This document shows positions 44,206 to 55,055 of a DNA stretch of 64,000 bases, one piece after another. The DNA is from Rhynchospora pubera (Eukaryota; Streptophyta; Magnoliopsida; Poales; Cyperaceae): positions 121,245,431 through 121,309,430 of the forward strand of contig CM051459.1 of NCBI GenBank assembly GCA_028095005.1, written 5' to 3'. Position numbers and translations under genes: made by a program. Under the pieces are notes generated by a model. That model saw only the letters and a list, made by a program, of their open reading frames with translations. It ran no database searches and was not told the DNA's origin. Each line of letters starts with the position of its first letter. Within the stretch, counting starts at the first letter, position 1.

Positions 44206-44660
44206 CAGGGGCGGAGCCAAAATTTCGACTTAGGGGGTGCCAGAATTTTTTACTTAAGCATAATAAAATTTGAAAGTTTAAAAATCTCGAAAAATTGACA
44301 ATAAAAAATAACATTGCATTATTAAAAATAACTGTTCTAGTTAATATTGTAATGGTTCTAGTTATATATATTTAACTAGAAGTGTTATATATATTAACTG
44401 CAACAGTTACAATATCAACTAGAACAGTTAGATATATCAAATAAAATATTTAGTAATATGTTCTAGTTAATGTTACTAATTATTCTCGAAAAATAACTAA
44501 CTGTTCTAATTAATGTTACTAATTGTTCTCGAAAAATAACTAACTGTTCTAGTTAATGTTATTAATTGTTCTAGAAAAAAATAATTATGCTGGAAAAAAA
44601 TGCTAACTGTTCTAGTTAATGTTATAGTTAATTAGAACAGTTAGTATTAAGAAAAAAAAG
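44206..44660. mobile_element. Possible hAT terminus followed by AACTGTTCTAGTTAATGTT tandem copies
   Basis: CAGGGGCGGAGCCAAAATTTC is a typical hAT left end. Beyond it, AACTGTTCTAGTTAATGTTA recurs at least five times with inverted versions between 44330 and 44640. No matching right terminus was found, so the right boundary is a guess. Confidence 0.4.
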
Positions 44661-44884
44661 CGTGTGCCAGTGAATGGGAGAAGAAGCGAAACACAGAGGA
44701 GGGAGAGAATGAAGTAAATAGCTCGTCGGGGGATGATGGAATGAGAGGCAAAAAAAAAACACGTTAATAACTGTCAGAGAAATCATCCCCATCATCCTCG
44801 TTCTCTCTTTTTTTTCGAAATGTAATTAATCTAATTGCTCGAGGATGATGTAATGATAAATCTTGAAGATGATAATTATTAGCC

Positions 44885-44974
44885 CGACATAAAAATCAAA
44901 GACAATTTCCCCATCTCCCATTTAAAACTCGACATAAAAATCAAAGACAATTTCCCCATCTCCCATTTAAAACT
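44885..44974. repeat. 45-bp direct tandem duplication
   Basis: CGACATAAAAATCAAAGAC and the following 26 bp occur twice head to tail with no visible differences, so the duplication is recent. Confidence 0.9.
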
Positions 44975-45504
44975 CTCGTATATTGACCCTTCTTATTTAA
45001 AATTTTGTAACTCTTAACTTGGCATACACGGTTTGAAACTTGCACTCTATCATGTGGATGCCATCGCTTCCAGCTGGACGAAATCAAAAGTCAACTGCTG
45101 AGGTCAACATTTATCATATGTTAGCCACACCAATTTCTACTAAAGATTTCGCCTTAGAAAATCCAGTTGTAGATACTTGGGTACCAAGGAGTGCGAGTTT
45201 GGAGTTCGATGAAGTTCAACCACTTTAAAGTTTGAATTATATAAATAGTACCAATTCGAACACTCCACAAATTTATGCGAGCTTGCATCTTTCAAGTTTC
45301 AATTGATATATCTGCTCCTGGAAAAGGTAAGTTTGTTTCTTTTTCTTTTTCCATTGTAGGTAGGTGCTCTATATATTACTACTGCTCCAGTTTGCAATTA
45401 GTTGCAACAGGAATGAGAAACCAATAAATTGAAATTTTCCATAATGTGTTTTTCGACGTAATTAGTTGCATTATAAACTCTTCCTAACACTTTCCAGAAA
45501 ACTT
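44975..45504. other. Upstream region of interactor-like pseudogene B
   Basis: A possible leader exon ends at about 45327 (CTGGAAAAG then GTAAGTTTG, a good donor), and an acceptor TTTCCAG precedes the coding exon at 45498. No other gene is visible. Confidence 0.4.
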
Positions 45505-48198
45505 ATGAATCTGGAGCAATTGGAGAGAAACACAAGAGAAAGCTTATCAAATACCACTAGTGAGGATAAGTTCATTGAAAATCAGATGGAAATTGATAAG
45601 CTTTTAGATCAAGAAGAACAAGCTGAGACAGGTTCCATGGATGGAGCTGATACCGGGCCCCACTCGACAGAGAAGCAGGCCCATGAATTTTATTTCGTAA
45701 AATTTAGGCCTGATGAATTAGATCAGGAGCTGCAGTGCAGAATCCAACGAGTAAAATTGGAGATCCAAATGAGGAAAAAGGAAATTGACTAATTCTGGAA
45801 AGAATTGACTGCCAAACGGGTATGCTTTGACACTGTTGATCTTGATCCAAGTATTATTATATTATTCTAAAGCAAAATAATTTTTTTTGAAGATAAATTG
45901 GAGGTCTAAGCCACCAACTTATTTTTAAATTAAATGTCTATGAAAGACCCTCCAGCCGGGTTTTGAACTTGCGACCTTCTAAAGCAAAATAATAAAATAA
46001 TTAACAATGTTTTTTTAATGAATAATAAATTAAAAATGTTGTTGTAATGAATAATAAATTAAAAAACGGTAGACATGTTTCCGCTGTACTGAATGTTGGT
46101 TATAATTTATTATAGTTAATACAAATACTCGATTAATGTACACATTGCACTGAAAATATTCCCTAATTTTTTTTCGATGAAATCTAGATACTGACTACCT
46201 AGAGTATTCCCCAAATTTATGTATCTAAAAAAAAAAATCACTGTACTTATTAAAGTTTGTCATTATTTCATGATCCCTCTTCAGAATTTGCATTAGTTTT
46301 GTTAACCCTGTGAGCTCTTTGGGCACTAGGAGGAAGGGAACCAAGTTGAACGGAACTTAGAATATTTGAGGCGCCATCATGAGCACTTCAAATTCTTGAT
46401 TCATCAACAACGAGAATACTTGATCGAAGTACAAAATGCCTTAAAGAAAAGTTCTACACAAAACAGACTTGTAATGCAATCTCCAGAGGTCAAACAGTTG
46501 GCCAATCAAGTATGTTTAACTCTTGGCAAATTCTGTAAAGGACCAATTTTTCTATATGTCCTGAAATATATTTTGTTTTTTTTTTCTCAAAATTATAAAC
46601 AGCAGTACTTGACGAAGGCTCAAATTGGGCTGGACAAAAATTGATCGACAACAGAACACTCCATTTTTTTATGCCCCTTCAATATTTTCTTTAATTTTCA
46701 GTTTTGATATGTTCCTTCTTTTTTCCCTGTTATATCTGATGAGATTTTCCAGGAGAATTGAGAAAAAAATTGAGTTCATCAATTTATATTGTACTGCTGT
46801 GGGCCAGATTGATATCAAGTGTATCCACAAGCACAACTGCTGTCAATTGTCATCTCTAAAAGTAGAAACTGCATAATTGAATGCGGACATAACAGAAATA
46901 TGACAAATAATCAAATATGGGCGTTTCGCAGGTCCAATTAATAACCAACAAATGTAGTTTCCCTGTCTCACATATGTAATTGACGATTTTCACTATAGGC
47001 ATGCTCTTCATGCGTTTCATTTTATTGAACAGATTAGAGTGTTGAAACACAGAGTGCAAGGGGAGAGGCTTACCTTGAAAGAAGAAAAACAGTTGATCAA
47101 GCAGATGAAAGAGTTTACAGTAGAAAAGGCTGAAGTTGTTACTCGTGTTTCTTTCAATAACAAAAAGAGACAAGATGGGATCGTTCAATACTGTCTCCCC
47201 TCACAGTGCAAATACAGCAAAATACCCATAATAGAATGGCCCCAGGTAAAATATGGATTGGATCTACTTTTACTAGGAATCCTACATCAAGCCACAATAC
47301 GTATTTAGAGGAAAATTTAATTAAATTCCCTTTGTTTTCTTGATGAAGAATTTCTTAGACCGAGAAGAAGGTTACTTGTTTATGGGGTGTCAGTCCCTTT
47401 TTACAAATAAATAAATAAATAAATATACAAATAAACTTAGATTCAGTGGTTTTACTGCATTTTCTTGGTTAATTAAATTGTCTTGTCTTTGTTTTCCCTT
47501 CATCTATAATATTACCTTGTGTTTGTCTTTTCTATTAGTCTATAAGTGAAGAGATTGATAGACTGAAGGCGAGCCAGCTTGATGCTAGGAAAAGAATACG
47601 GTACCTTGAACATTGTTTGGTAGACATAAACAACCAGGTTACCAATGCGATGCAGAAATTGGAAACTGCAATTTCCGAACAGGACACGGCCAAAAAGTTG
47701 CTTCGCAAATCAAAAGAAATGGCTGATAAATTGGTACAATCTTTTATCTAAATTCATAGAATTTTATCTCATAATTTAATTGGGGATTTATAATTTTTGG
47801 TCATTCAAATTTGGTTATAATTTTTCATATAATTCATCTCATATTGCATGCATTTGGATGATTTTGTTATTTAGAATGAGCAATGCAGGAGGAGCCATGA
47901 ACTGATAAATAATGCCAAGGACTTTGCTGCAAAGAAAGACACAGCTGCTTTGGCAGAGCTTTCAAATAGTGAGGTTAGACTTGTCAGTTTGTTCTTTATT
48001 TGACTCTTTATTTTTCTATTATATATGTGATTTTGATTAATTATCTGGTTCACCTATTCCATTTTTTAGATGGAAAAATTCTTTTAAAAATGGAGCACTG
48101 ATGAAACCTTCAGGCTGCAGTATGAAAGAAGGGCAGTTTCGTCAATTGATAATAATTGTGGGCTCAGCACAGATGGACAGACTAGAAACATACCATAA
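45505..48198 (+). pseudogene. Proton pump-interactor-like gene, copy B, with two in-frame stops
   Basis: Six exons with good junctions, all in phase: 45505-45819 (HEFYFVKFRPDELDQELQCR, the hallmark of plant PPI proteins), 46330-46509 (YLRRHHEHFKFLIHQQREYL), 47033-47245 (KHRVQGERLTLKEEKQLIKQ), 47539-47733 (SEEIDRLKASQLDARKR), 47875-47973 and 48070-48198. A TAA at 45790-45792 breaks exon 1 within KKEID-FWKELTAKR, and a TAA at 48085-48087 breaks the last exon after MEKFF. Total about 377 codons; the C-terminal membrane helix of full-length family members is absent. A truncated SINE lies in its first intron and a full one 0.5 kb downstream. All splice sites remain, so decay is recent. Confidence 0.8.
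45882..45977 (-). mobile_element. 5'-truncated SINE
   Basis: It matches the 3' 96 bp of the SINE at 48707-48867, starting from the poly(A) side (TTTTTTTGAAGATAAATTGG on the plus strand) and stopping within the B box. The 16-bp target duplication TCTAAAGCAAAATAAT flanks it perfectly (45866-45881 and 45978-45993). Confidence 0.93.
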
Positions 48199-48706
48199 TA
48201 ACCTGATAGCTAACACCATCATATGAATTGTTTTACATATTTTATCTTTGTTACTAGAGGATAAAATATTGTACAAACCTTCGGAGAAGCAAAAGTGATG
48301 CACATTGTACAAATGTTATGGAGGAAAGTTCGATGAAGAACTACTGAATTTTGTTAACACTTATATGTTGTTTCTTCATTAAAAGAATTATTGTACCTTA
48401 AATATATATGTTGCAGAGCTGGTAATCAATATTCTGATACGGTTGTTAGTTGAAAACTAGGAGTCCATTGTTAAATTTTTCCATAAGTAATAATCTAAAG
48501 TTATTATTTTCTATTTTTGCATTTTTTTGATGATGTAAAGTTATACATTTCTGGATTTCAATAAAATTGAGACAATTGTTGATTTCGATATTATGCCATT
48601 TCAAATTGCTTTGGTTTTAAAATTTTTAAGAGTTAAAATTATTTTGGTAATTGATTATTTTTATTCGAATTTTTTTGGATGTGGATTTCTTCGTGTTGTT
48701 AGAGTT

Positions 48707-48867
48707 TTTTTTGAAAATTTGAAGATAAATTGAAGGTCTAAACCACCTAACTTATTTTTAAATTAAATGTCTATGAAAGACCCCCCAGCCGGGTTTCGAA
48801 TCTGCGACCTTTCACTCAAGGAGTCAAGGTGCATTGCTCTTTGCCACTAGACCAAGAGCTGGTTCTC
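48707..48867 (-). mobile_element. tRNA-derived SINE
   Basis: On the minus strand it has an A-box-like TGGTCTAGTGG and a B-box-like GGTCGCAGATTCGAAACC about 40 bp apart, as in a tRNA-derived pol III promoter, then a tRNA-unrelated tail ending in an A-run. The perfect 16-bp target duplication TCGTGTTGTTAGAGTT lies at 48691-48706 and 48868-48883. Total 161 bp. Confidence 0.93.
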
Positions 48868-48916
48868 TCGTGTTGTTAGAGTTGGACGTTGTTGGGTTTC
48901 ATTTCTAGCCTACCTA

Positions 48917-49195
48917 TAGGGGTGAAAACGGTCACCGTTTCGACCGTCCTTTCGTTTCGTTTCGTCCAAAACGAAACGAAACGGTTAAGATTTTTTGTTG
49001 TGTTTTATAAACGAAACAGTTAACGAAAGCTTAGAACAGTTTCGTCCATGTGTATTTTCGTGGTATTTTCGTGATTTCGACCGTTTCGTCTTGGACGAAA
49101 CGGTTAACACAAATGGATGATCAATTTCATTTTAAAACGAAACGGTTAACGAAATCGACCATTTTCGTGATCGTTTTAGACGTTATGCAGCCGTA
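48917..49195. mobile_element. hAT-like MITE H, GAAACG-word body, inverted copy of G
   Basis: Flanks CCTACCTA (48909-48916) and CTTACCTA (49196-49203) form an 8-bp duplication with one mismatch. The ends are TAGGGGTGAAAACGG and, on the minus strand, TACGGCTGCATAACG. The whole sequence is a close inverted copy of 31919-32192. Confidence 0.9.
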
Positions 49196-49310
49196 CTTAC
49201 CTAACTAGTTTGGGCCTAATAATTTATACTCCGGGAAGATATAGAGGCAGATTTCTAACGCGGGCCAGTCATTTTTCATAAAACTAGTTGGCCTGCTTAC
49301 GATAGTTCAA

Positions 49311-49411
49311 AATTTTTATGCATGGGAAATGAATTATGTATCTCAAATAAACAAAATTTTTCGCACAAATATTATTTGAGATTCATAATTCATTTCCCAT
49401 GCATAAAAATT
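49311..49411. repeat. Near-perfect palindrome, 40-bp arms
   Basis: The arms 49311-49350 and 49372-49411 are reverse complements with one mismatch and a loop of about 20 bp. No transposon-like ends or target duplication. Confidence 0.9.
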
Positions 49412-49589
49412 AAAAAAATAACCATTGATAATTTGTTTTAGCATGGTTTACTTTTCTGTGCATAGAAGCCAGCGGGACAAATTTCGTGGACGAAATATGT
49501 ATTTACCAACATAATTGTTTCTTTCTTTATTTTCCAAACTTGTATCTTTATTTTAGTTATCTTGGGAAATTTTAATCATTAATTTTAGA

Positions 49590-50235
49590 GTTAATTAGGT
49601 TTATGCCACCGTAAAAACTAGAATTACAAAAATATCATCACCAAATGACAAATTATTTATATGCCATCACTAAATGATAAAAAAAATAGATTTATACCAC
49701 CGGATAATTAATTTGAACATTATACCCTTTTAAATATGCCATTACAAAATCACAAAAATTAGAATATGCCACCGTTAAGTAAGTGATTTTACGCTCTCAA
49801 CAAAAGAAATAAAATTTTAAATTTCAAAATTTCAAATCTCAAAAGTTCAAATTTAAAAATTTTAAATTCAAAATTTTAAATTTTAAAATTCGAAATTTTG
49901 AAATTCAAATTTTAAAAATTTCGAAAATTTTTTATTTTTAAAATTAAAAATTCGAAAATTGAAAATTTATAAATCTGAAATTTCTAATTTAATTTAATTT
50001 AATTTATGTCAATAAATTTCTTTGTCATTTCTTAATAAGAGGGTATTTTGGCATTTTTAAAAAGTTAGAGTGAAATTTTTCTAATTTGAGTGGCATATTT
50101 CTAATTTTGACTAAAAACAATGGCATAAAACTAATTTTAACAATTCTATGGTGGCAAAAAACTAATTTACAATTTAAGAGTGGCATATCTAATTATCAAA
50201 TTTTCATAGTGGCATATATCTAATTATTCCTTAAT
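49590..50235. repeat. Inverted-repeat element built of TGCCAC / GTGGCAT words
   Basis: The left part repeats TATGCCACC, TATGCCATC and TACCACCGG; the right part repeats AGTGGCATAT and ATGGTGGCA, their complements, with an AATTTTAAATTTCAAAA-type low-complexity centre. The outer ends TTAATTAGGTTTATGCCAC and GTGGCATATATCTAATTA are roughly inverted. A target duplication was not found. Confidence 0.6.
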
Positions 50236-51039
50236 TTTATTTCATACAGTAGTACGCAAGACGCGTGAGAGTGGCAGCGAGCTGAAAAAGCATTTATTAT
50301 GTGATCTGGTGGGTAATTAATACAGTTGGTATGAGTGGAACCTGCAGTTAAAAAAAAATTATTTATCATTGTAGTTAGAAAAATTCGATCCTGAAGAAAT
50401 ATTCATTTTTAACAAATCATATTATTATAGTTAGGACAATTCGTTTTATTTTTTTTTTATTTTTTTTTTTTGAGACATTGGAGAATATCAAATGAAAAAC
50501 CACGATGTTTTTCCAACTGTACAAAGTAGCGGAACAATGGTGTAGCGCAGGAAATCCCAACTGTTCCCTAAATCCAACGACCCAAGTGATTTGCTTCTCC
50601 GTTGTCCTCATATCGGATCTGAAATGGAAAAAAAAATTGCAGAAACCGCTCCACCTCCCTTCGTTCTGAACCGCTACTGTTGCGTTATGCCTTCCATCGG
50701 ATGTCGATCAAAGGGCGCGCGAGAGAACGCTCATCCCCTTCTCTCTCTCACTTTAAATTTCTTGGTTTTGTTATTAATTACCTACAATTTGTAAGATTAT
50801 TGCTATTTTAGTGAATAATCTCACAGTGATTTATTTATATATTCGATCTCTCTTTGTCTTTTCATAGATTTGATTTTTCCTTTAGATTTGTTCTGATCAA
50901 TTTGAATTTGTCTATGTGTCTGTTTGAGTTTCCAATTTATTAATTTTGGAGTATATTGGGTGCATTAAGTTTGTATTGTGAATTTCATTTGCGGATGCTT
51001 CAACTAATTTTGTTCTACTTTCCAATTTGATATGAGAGG
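50236..51039. other. Possible 5' region of a STAR/KH gene
   Basis: At 50580-50800 a CT-rich, leader-like stretch ends near ACAATTTGTAAGATT, a possible donor. It is the upstream neighbour of the STAR/KH-like fragment across the Tat element. No coding is certain here. Confidence 0.3.
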
Positions 51040-51459
51040 TGATAGGGCCGGCATGATAAATTTTGGCCCAAATAAAAAGAAAATAAAAGCAAATCCAAAG
51101 GAGGTCCACAACGAAGAAAAAGTGAGCGGGAAAAGGCAAAATCAAACAGAACGCCTAGATAAGGTCGGGGAGACAGGCTCTAACAGACTCATGCTGAATG
51201 TCTGGCCGAACATAACTCGGGGGAATCTAGAAGCACAAGTTGGCTAACTGTTTTCGGGTGACGTCAGCATTCTGTTGTAAAAAATATGACTATATATAGA
51301 GGGGGTAGGCGATTGTATAGGGGATTGGCATTTTGGTAGACAGAATAGCTAATAGAAAAGAGAATGCAATCCTCAAATAATCAATAAAATATAATTCCCT
51401 CTCATTCTCATTTCTCATCTCTCATGCGTTGCTAATCTCTACTAAAACTGAGCTTATCA
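51040..51459 (+). repeat. 5' LTR of the Tat element
   Basis: TG...CA ends, TATA box TATATATAGAGG near 51291 and AATAAAATATAA near 51382 as possible polyadenylation signal. Confidence 0.92.
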
Positions 51460-51472
51460 ACTGGTGCCCACC
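51460..51472 (+). promoter_or_regulatory. Putative primer-binding site of the Tat element
   Basis: ACTGGTGCCCACC directly follows the 5' LTR. The TGGTGCC core fits a tRNA 3' end, but I do not assign the tRNA. Confidence 0.55.
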
Positions 51473-51519
51473 TGAATTCGACCATTGGCAATTCGAAATT
51501 GCATTTGGTAAATTGAGAA

Positions 51520-53861
51520 ATGAATGAGAATAAGAGTACGATTCAGCCCAGGCGGCTAGATCTGGAGTTTACAACCAGTAAGCTAAGCAAAGAGAAACAG
51601 TTCATTCTTAAAGAGATTAGATCTGAATCTCAGTCTCAGATCGACCTTGCCACAATTCGTGCACCATGCGAGGCGCTTCGTCAAACCACAACCAGATAAG
51701 ACGAGCACTAAACCTCAACCAAACAAGCAAAATACTGAAGCTTCAGCAATACAGAAGGCAATTGGCGATTTCACTCCGCAGCAAGTCGACCCTGAACAAC
51801 CAGAAGAACCTGTACCACCAGATCAAGGATCAGAGAGAGTAGCGCCAGCTACAGTACACCCGATCTTGCAAACTCTCCAACACCCTCGCGAGGAACCAGA
51901 AAAAACAACACCAGCTACAATACACCCGAAGAGAGATCCGAAGCTGCTACGACACAGCAGAGAGGTACAACCAGTCTAGAGAACCAACGATCCTTTTCTC
52001 AGGCAGATCTTGCAAACCTCCTCAAGCAAACACTGCAAGCAGCCCTCACGTCAACCACTCCAGCTCCAGCAGGGCTAAATCCACCAAGAGCAGAGATCCA
52101 AGATCCACGACAAATACCAAGTGTCACACAACCCCCTCAAGGATATAGATATGTTGCTGATTTTCGCCCACACAACTTGGCATGGAGAGCAGAGGGAGCA
52201 CCACAAGGGTATACTTATCACCAATGACAAACTCCACACATTTTCCAGTGGCGTCCGCCGGGATATGTTCACCAAACAACACCACAAGCTAACATGACAG
52301 ATTGGTACTCTCAACACAATACTTATGGTTTTAGCAGACCTGAAGTCCCATACAACTATTATCAATGGGCCCCTCCAGCTCAAGGGAGCATATACACACC
52401 TTGGAATACACATAATCCTTATTCATGGACGCGAACACCTCAACAACCCGAACATCCTAGACCACAAACTATTCCAAGGCCTCCCGAAAATATTATCCCA
52501 ACAAACCCAAGTCTGTCTCTTGCAATTCCCATACCGACATTACCTATCCCACCAGCGGGTCAAGATCCCTTAGGATCTCGAGTGGAAAGGACAAGGGCAC
52601 CGCAAACAGGTGAAGACAGAGAGGTATTGTCGGGAAGGAACCCGAACAATGAGCGAAGAGAACGCGAAGAAAAAAGATCTCCTAGGGGCCGTGCGAAAAC
52701 AAGGCAGCGCCGTGAACATAGTTCAGATAGCACACGAGAGTCAGAAGGATCGGGATCACCACCTGTCGGTGCCTTAGCACGAAGGTTATACCAAGGGGCG
52801 CGAATTGACATGAAAAACTACCCCCACCTTGATAGATATCCGGGAGGTGAAGCCAAGGATGCTCAAGCTTTTGTGAACAGTTTTCGAGCAATGATGGCCA
52901 TAACACATGCGTCCGACAGGGTGATGTGTTTAGTCTTTCCGACAAGACTAACAGAGAGTGCATGGGACTGGTATTCGCGACTACCCCAGGAATCAATCCA
53001 TAGCTTCGATGACCTAATTGACAAATTCTTGGGAAGATTTGGAGGATTAAGAGCGCCAACCATAAAATGCACAAGCCTCATGACCCTAAAGCAAGAACCA
53101 TATGAATCGTCACGAGCATATCTTGCGAGATTCTCCGAAGAGGCGTACAAGGTTTCTGATTTTGATGAAAAACTAGTGCTGGCGGCAGTGTTACAAGGTC
53201 TTCGAAGTAAAAATTTGAGATATGAGCTAATAAAAAAAGATTGTGGATCTTTTCGGAAATTCAGGGAGTGTGCACAACAAGTGATACAAGCAGAAGAAGA
53301 TGCAGAAAAAATGGGTTGGCAAGATGTCACGGAGAGACGCATCACAACGCCAACAAGAAGAAGTTGTTCTCCTTTGCCTCAACCTCGCAATGGATCTCCT
53401 CCTGGGAGGAGAAGGAATACAAAGGTGATCAAAGGGGCAACATATAAGCTTCACAATTATAGAAAACAGGAGAGGCATATGTACCCTTATATTCCACTTA
53501 CCACATATGCACAGAACCCAGGGAGCGATTGTTTAATGTCATCAAAGATAGCAAGGAGTTGCAACAACCCGAACCATTGGTAGAAGCAGAGAAGTTTCAC
53601 AAGTCGGCTTACTGTGAGTATGATCGCAGTTCGGGACATCGCACCCGAGATTGTTTGAAGTTGAAAGATGAAATAGAGAGGTTGATCCGACACACCCACT
53701 TGCTGGAGAAATACATTGAGAAAGAAGGAGCTAAGGATAACCGAAATAGAGAATCTTTCAACAACCAGTGGCAGCGAAAACCGTACAATAACAATGGAAA
53801 AGAAGTGACAACCGAAACAACCCGAACAACATTCCCATTCAACGACAAAATGTCCGAATAA
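51520..53861 (+). pseudogene. gag of the Tat element, frameshifted
   Basis: An ATG at 51520 opens the N-terminus (MNENKSTIQPRRLDLEF), followed by a Pro/Gln-rich linker in another frame (51647-51979). The main frame 52294-53583 holds the retrotransposon gag domain: DMKNYPHLDRYPGGEAKDA, then LTESAWDWYSRLPQESIHSF and FLGRFGG. A further frame, 53529-53861, has the knuckle-like YCEYDRSSGHRTRDCLKLKD, with one Cys fewer than a full CCHC, as is common in Tat elements. At least three frame changes separate these blocks. Confidence 0.85.
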
Positions 53862-53892
53862 ACCTAGAGAAGAAAACAGAGGGTCCCCAGTA

Positions 53893-55055
53893 GTGATGTT
53901 GATCGCAGGAGGGGACGCATCTGGAGGCGACAAACCTCATCAACGAGCTTCATACGCAGACCCGAGAAGATTATCTCAACCTTCGCGTTATGAGGTATTT
54001 CACTTGCATGCAGAAGGATCCCGAACTAATACCCGGATTTCTTTCGGGCCCGAAGATTGCATAGGCGTCCGTTATCCACATGATAATGCCATAGTATTAA
54101 TGCTGCGAATACATGCAGACGCGTCAAAAGAATCTTAGTTGACACGGGAAGTTCAGCAGATGTGCTATATTTCGATGCGTTAAGGCAACTCAACTTGGCT
54201 TCATACCCATTGACTCCGATGGACACGCCGTTAGTCGGATTTGCAGGGGACACTGTGATACCACTTGGGACAATTGATCTAGAAGTTGAGTTCGGGGAAC
54301 CCCCCAACAGTGTAATATCGAGAGTAAAATTCATAGTGGTTAATGCACCTTCTGCATACAATGTGATCTTAGGAAGAAAATCTCTAAATGATATTGGGGC
54401 AATTGCTTCGACCAAACATCTCATGATCAAATTCCCCACTAGACTTGGAGTAGGTGTGGTAAAAGGCGATCAACAAAAGGCTAGAGAATGTTATCAGGCA
54501 GCGGTGATTGATCAAGTAACACAAATAGAGAAGAGAATTCTTGAGAAGAAAGTGCGTATACCCAACTCGGGTGCTCCGGGAGAAGAGGTGGAAGAAGTAG
54601 AGTTGAGTGAGGGAGTAACTACTAAACTAGGGACAGCGCTCGGATCAAAGGATAGAGAATTAGTGAAGGAGTGTCTTAAGCAAAACAAAGAGATTTTTGT
54701 TGCCGAAGGAGGGCAGATGCCGGGTATTAGGAGGGAGATTGCAGAACACAAAATCAAACTCTTCCCAAATGCCAGACCAGTGCATCAAAAGAAAAGGAAG
54801 TTCGGACCTGAACGCAGAACAATAATTGAAGAGGAGGTGCAAAGGTTACTCGCATCTGGATTTATTCGCGAGGTCAAATGTCCTGCTTGGTTAGCCAATC
54901 CAGTAGTGGTTCCGAAACCTAACAACAAGTGGAGAGTGTGTATTGATTTCACTGACCTCAACAATGCTTGTCCGAAGGATCCTTTCCCATTGCCGAATAT
55001 TGATGCGTTAGTGGATTCGACAGCGGGTTTTTCTCACTTAAGCATCGTTGATTGA
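53893..55055 (+). pseudogene. Protease and N-terminal reverse transcriptase of the Tat element
   Basis: A lead segment (FGPEDCIGVRYPHDNAIVL) runs to about 54128, where a frameshift leads into the aspartic protease motif LVDTGSSADVLYFDALRQL and its flap partner YNVILGRKSLNDIGAI. RT follows from about 54770: VHQKKRKFGPERR, IEEEVQRLLASGFIREV, WRVCIDFTDLNNACPKDPFP and LPNIDALVDSTAGFSHLSIVD-like sequence. At 55055 the frame stops exactly where the palm domain should continue, and RNase H begins at once. The FxDD catalytic motif, thumb and connection are missing. Confidence 0.88.

Noticed and set aside
44206..44800. Complete hAT element from CAGGGGCGGAGCC to the CCCCATCAT near 44793
   Set aside because: CCCATCAT occurs near both sides, but the sequence before the right copy does not end in a CTG-type terminus, so only the left end is kept.
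48844..48862. tRNA-like promoter boxes suggesting a tRNA gene
   Set aside because: There is no foldable tRNA body; the boxes belong to a SINE with a 16-bp target duplication.
52863..53345. 160-codon minus-strand frame opposite gag
   Set aside because: It is the shadow of the gag domain on the other strand and has no family features.
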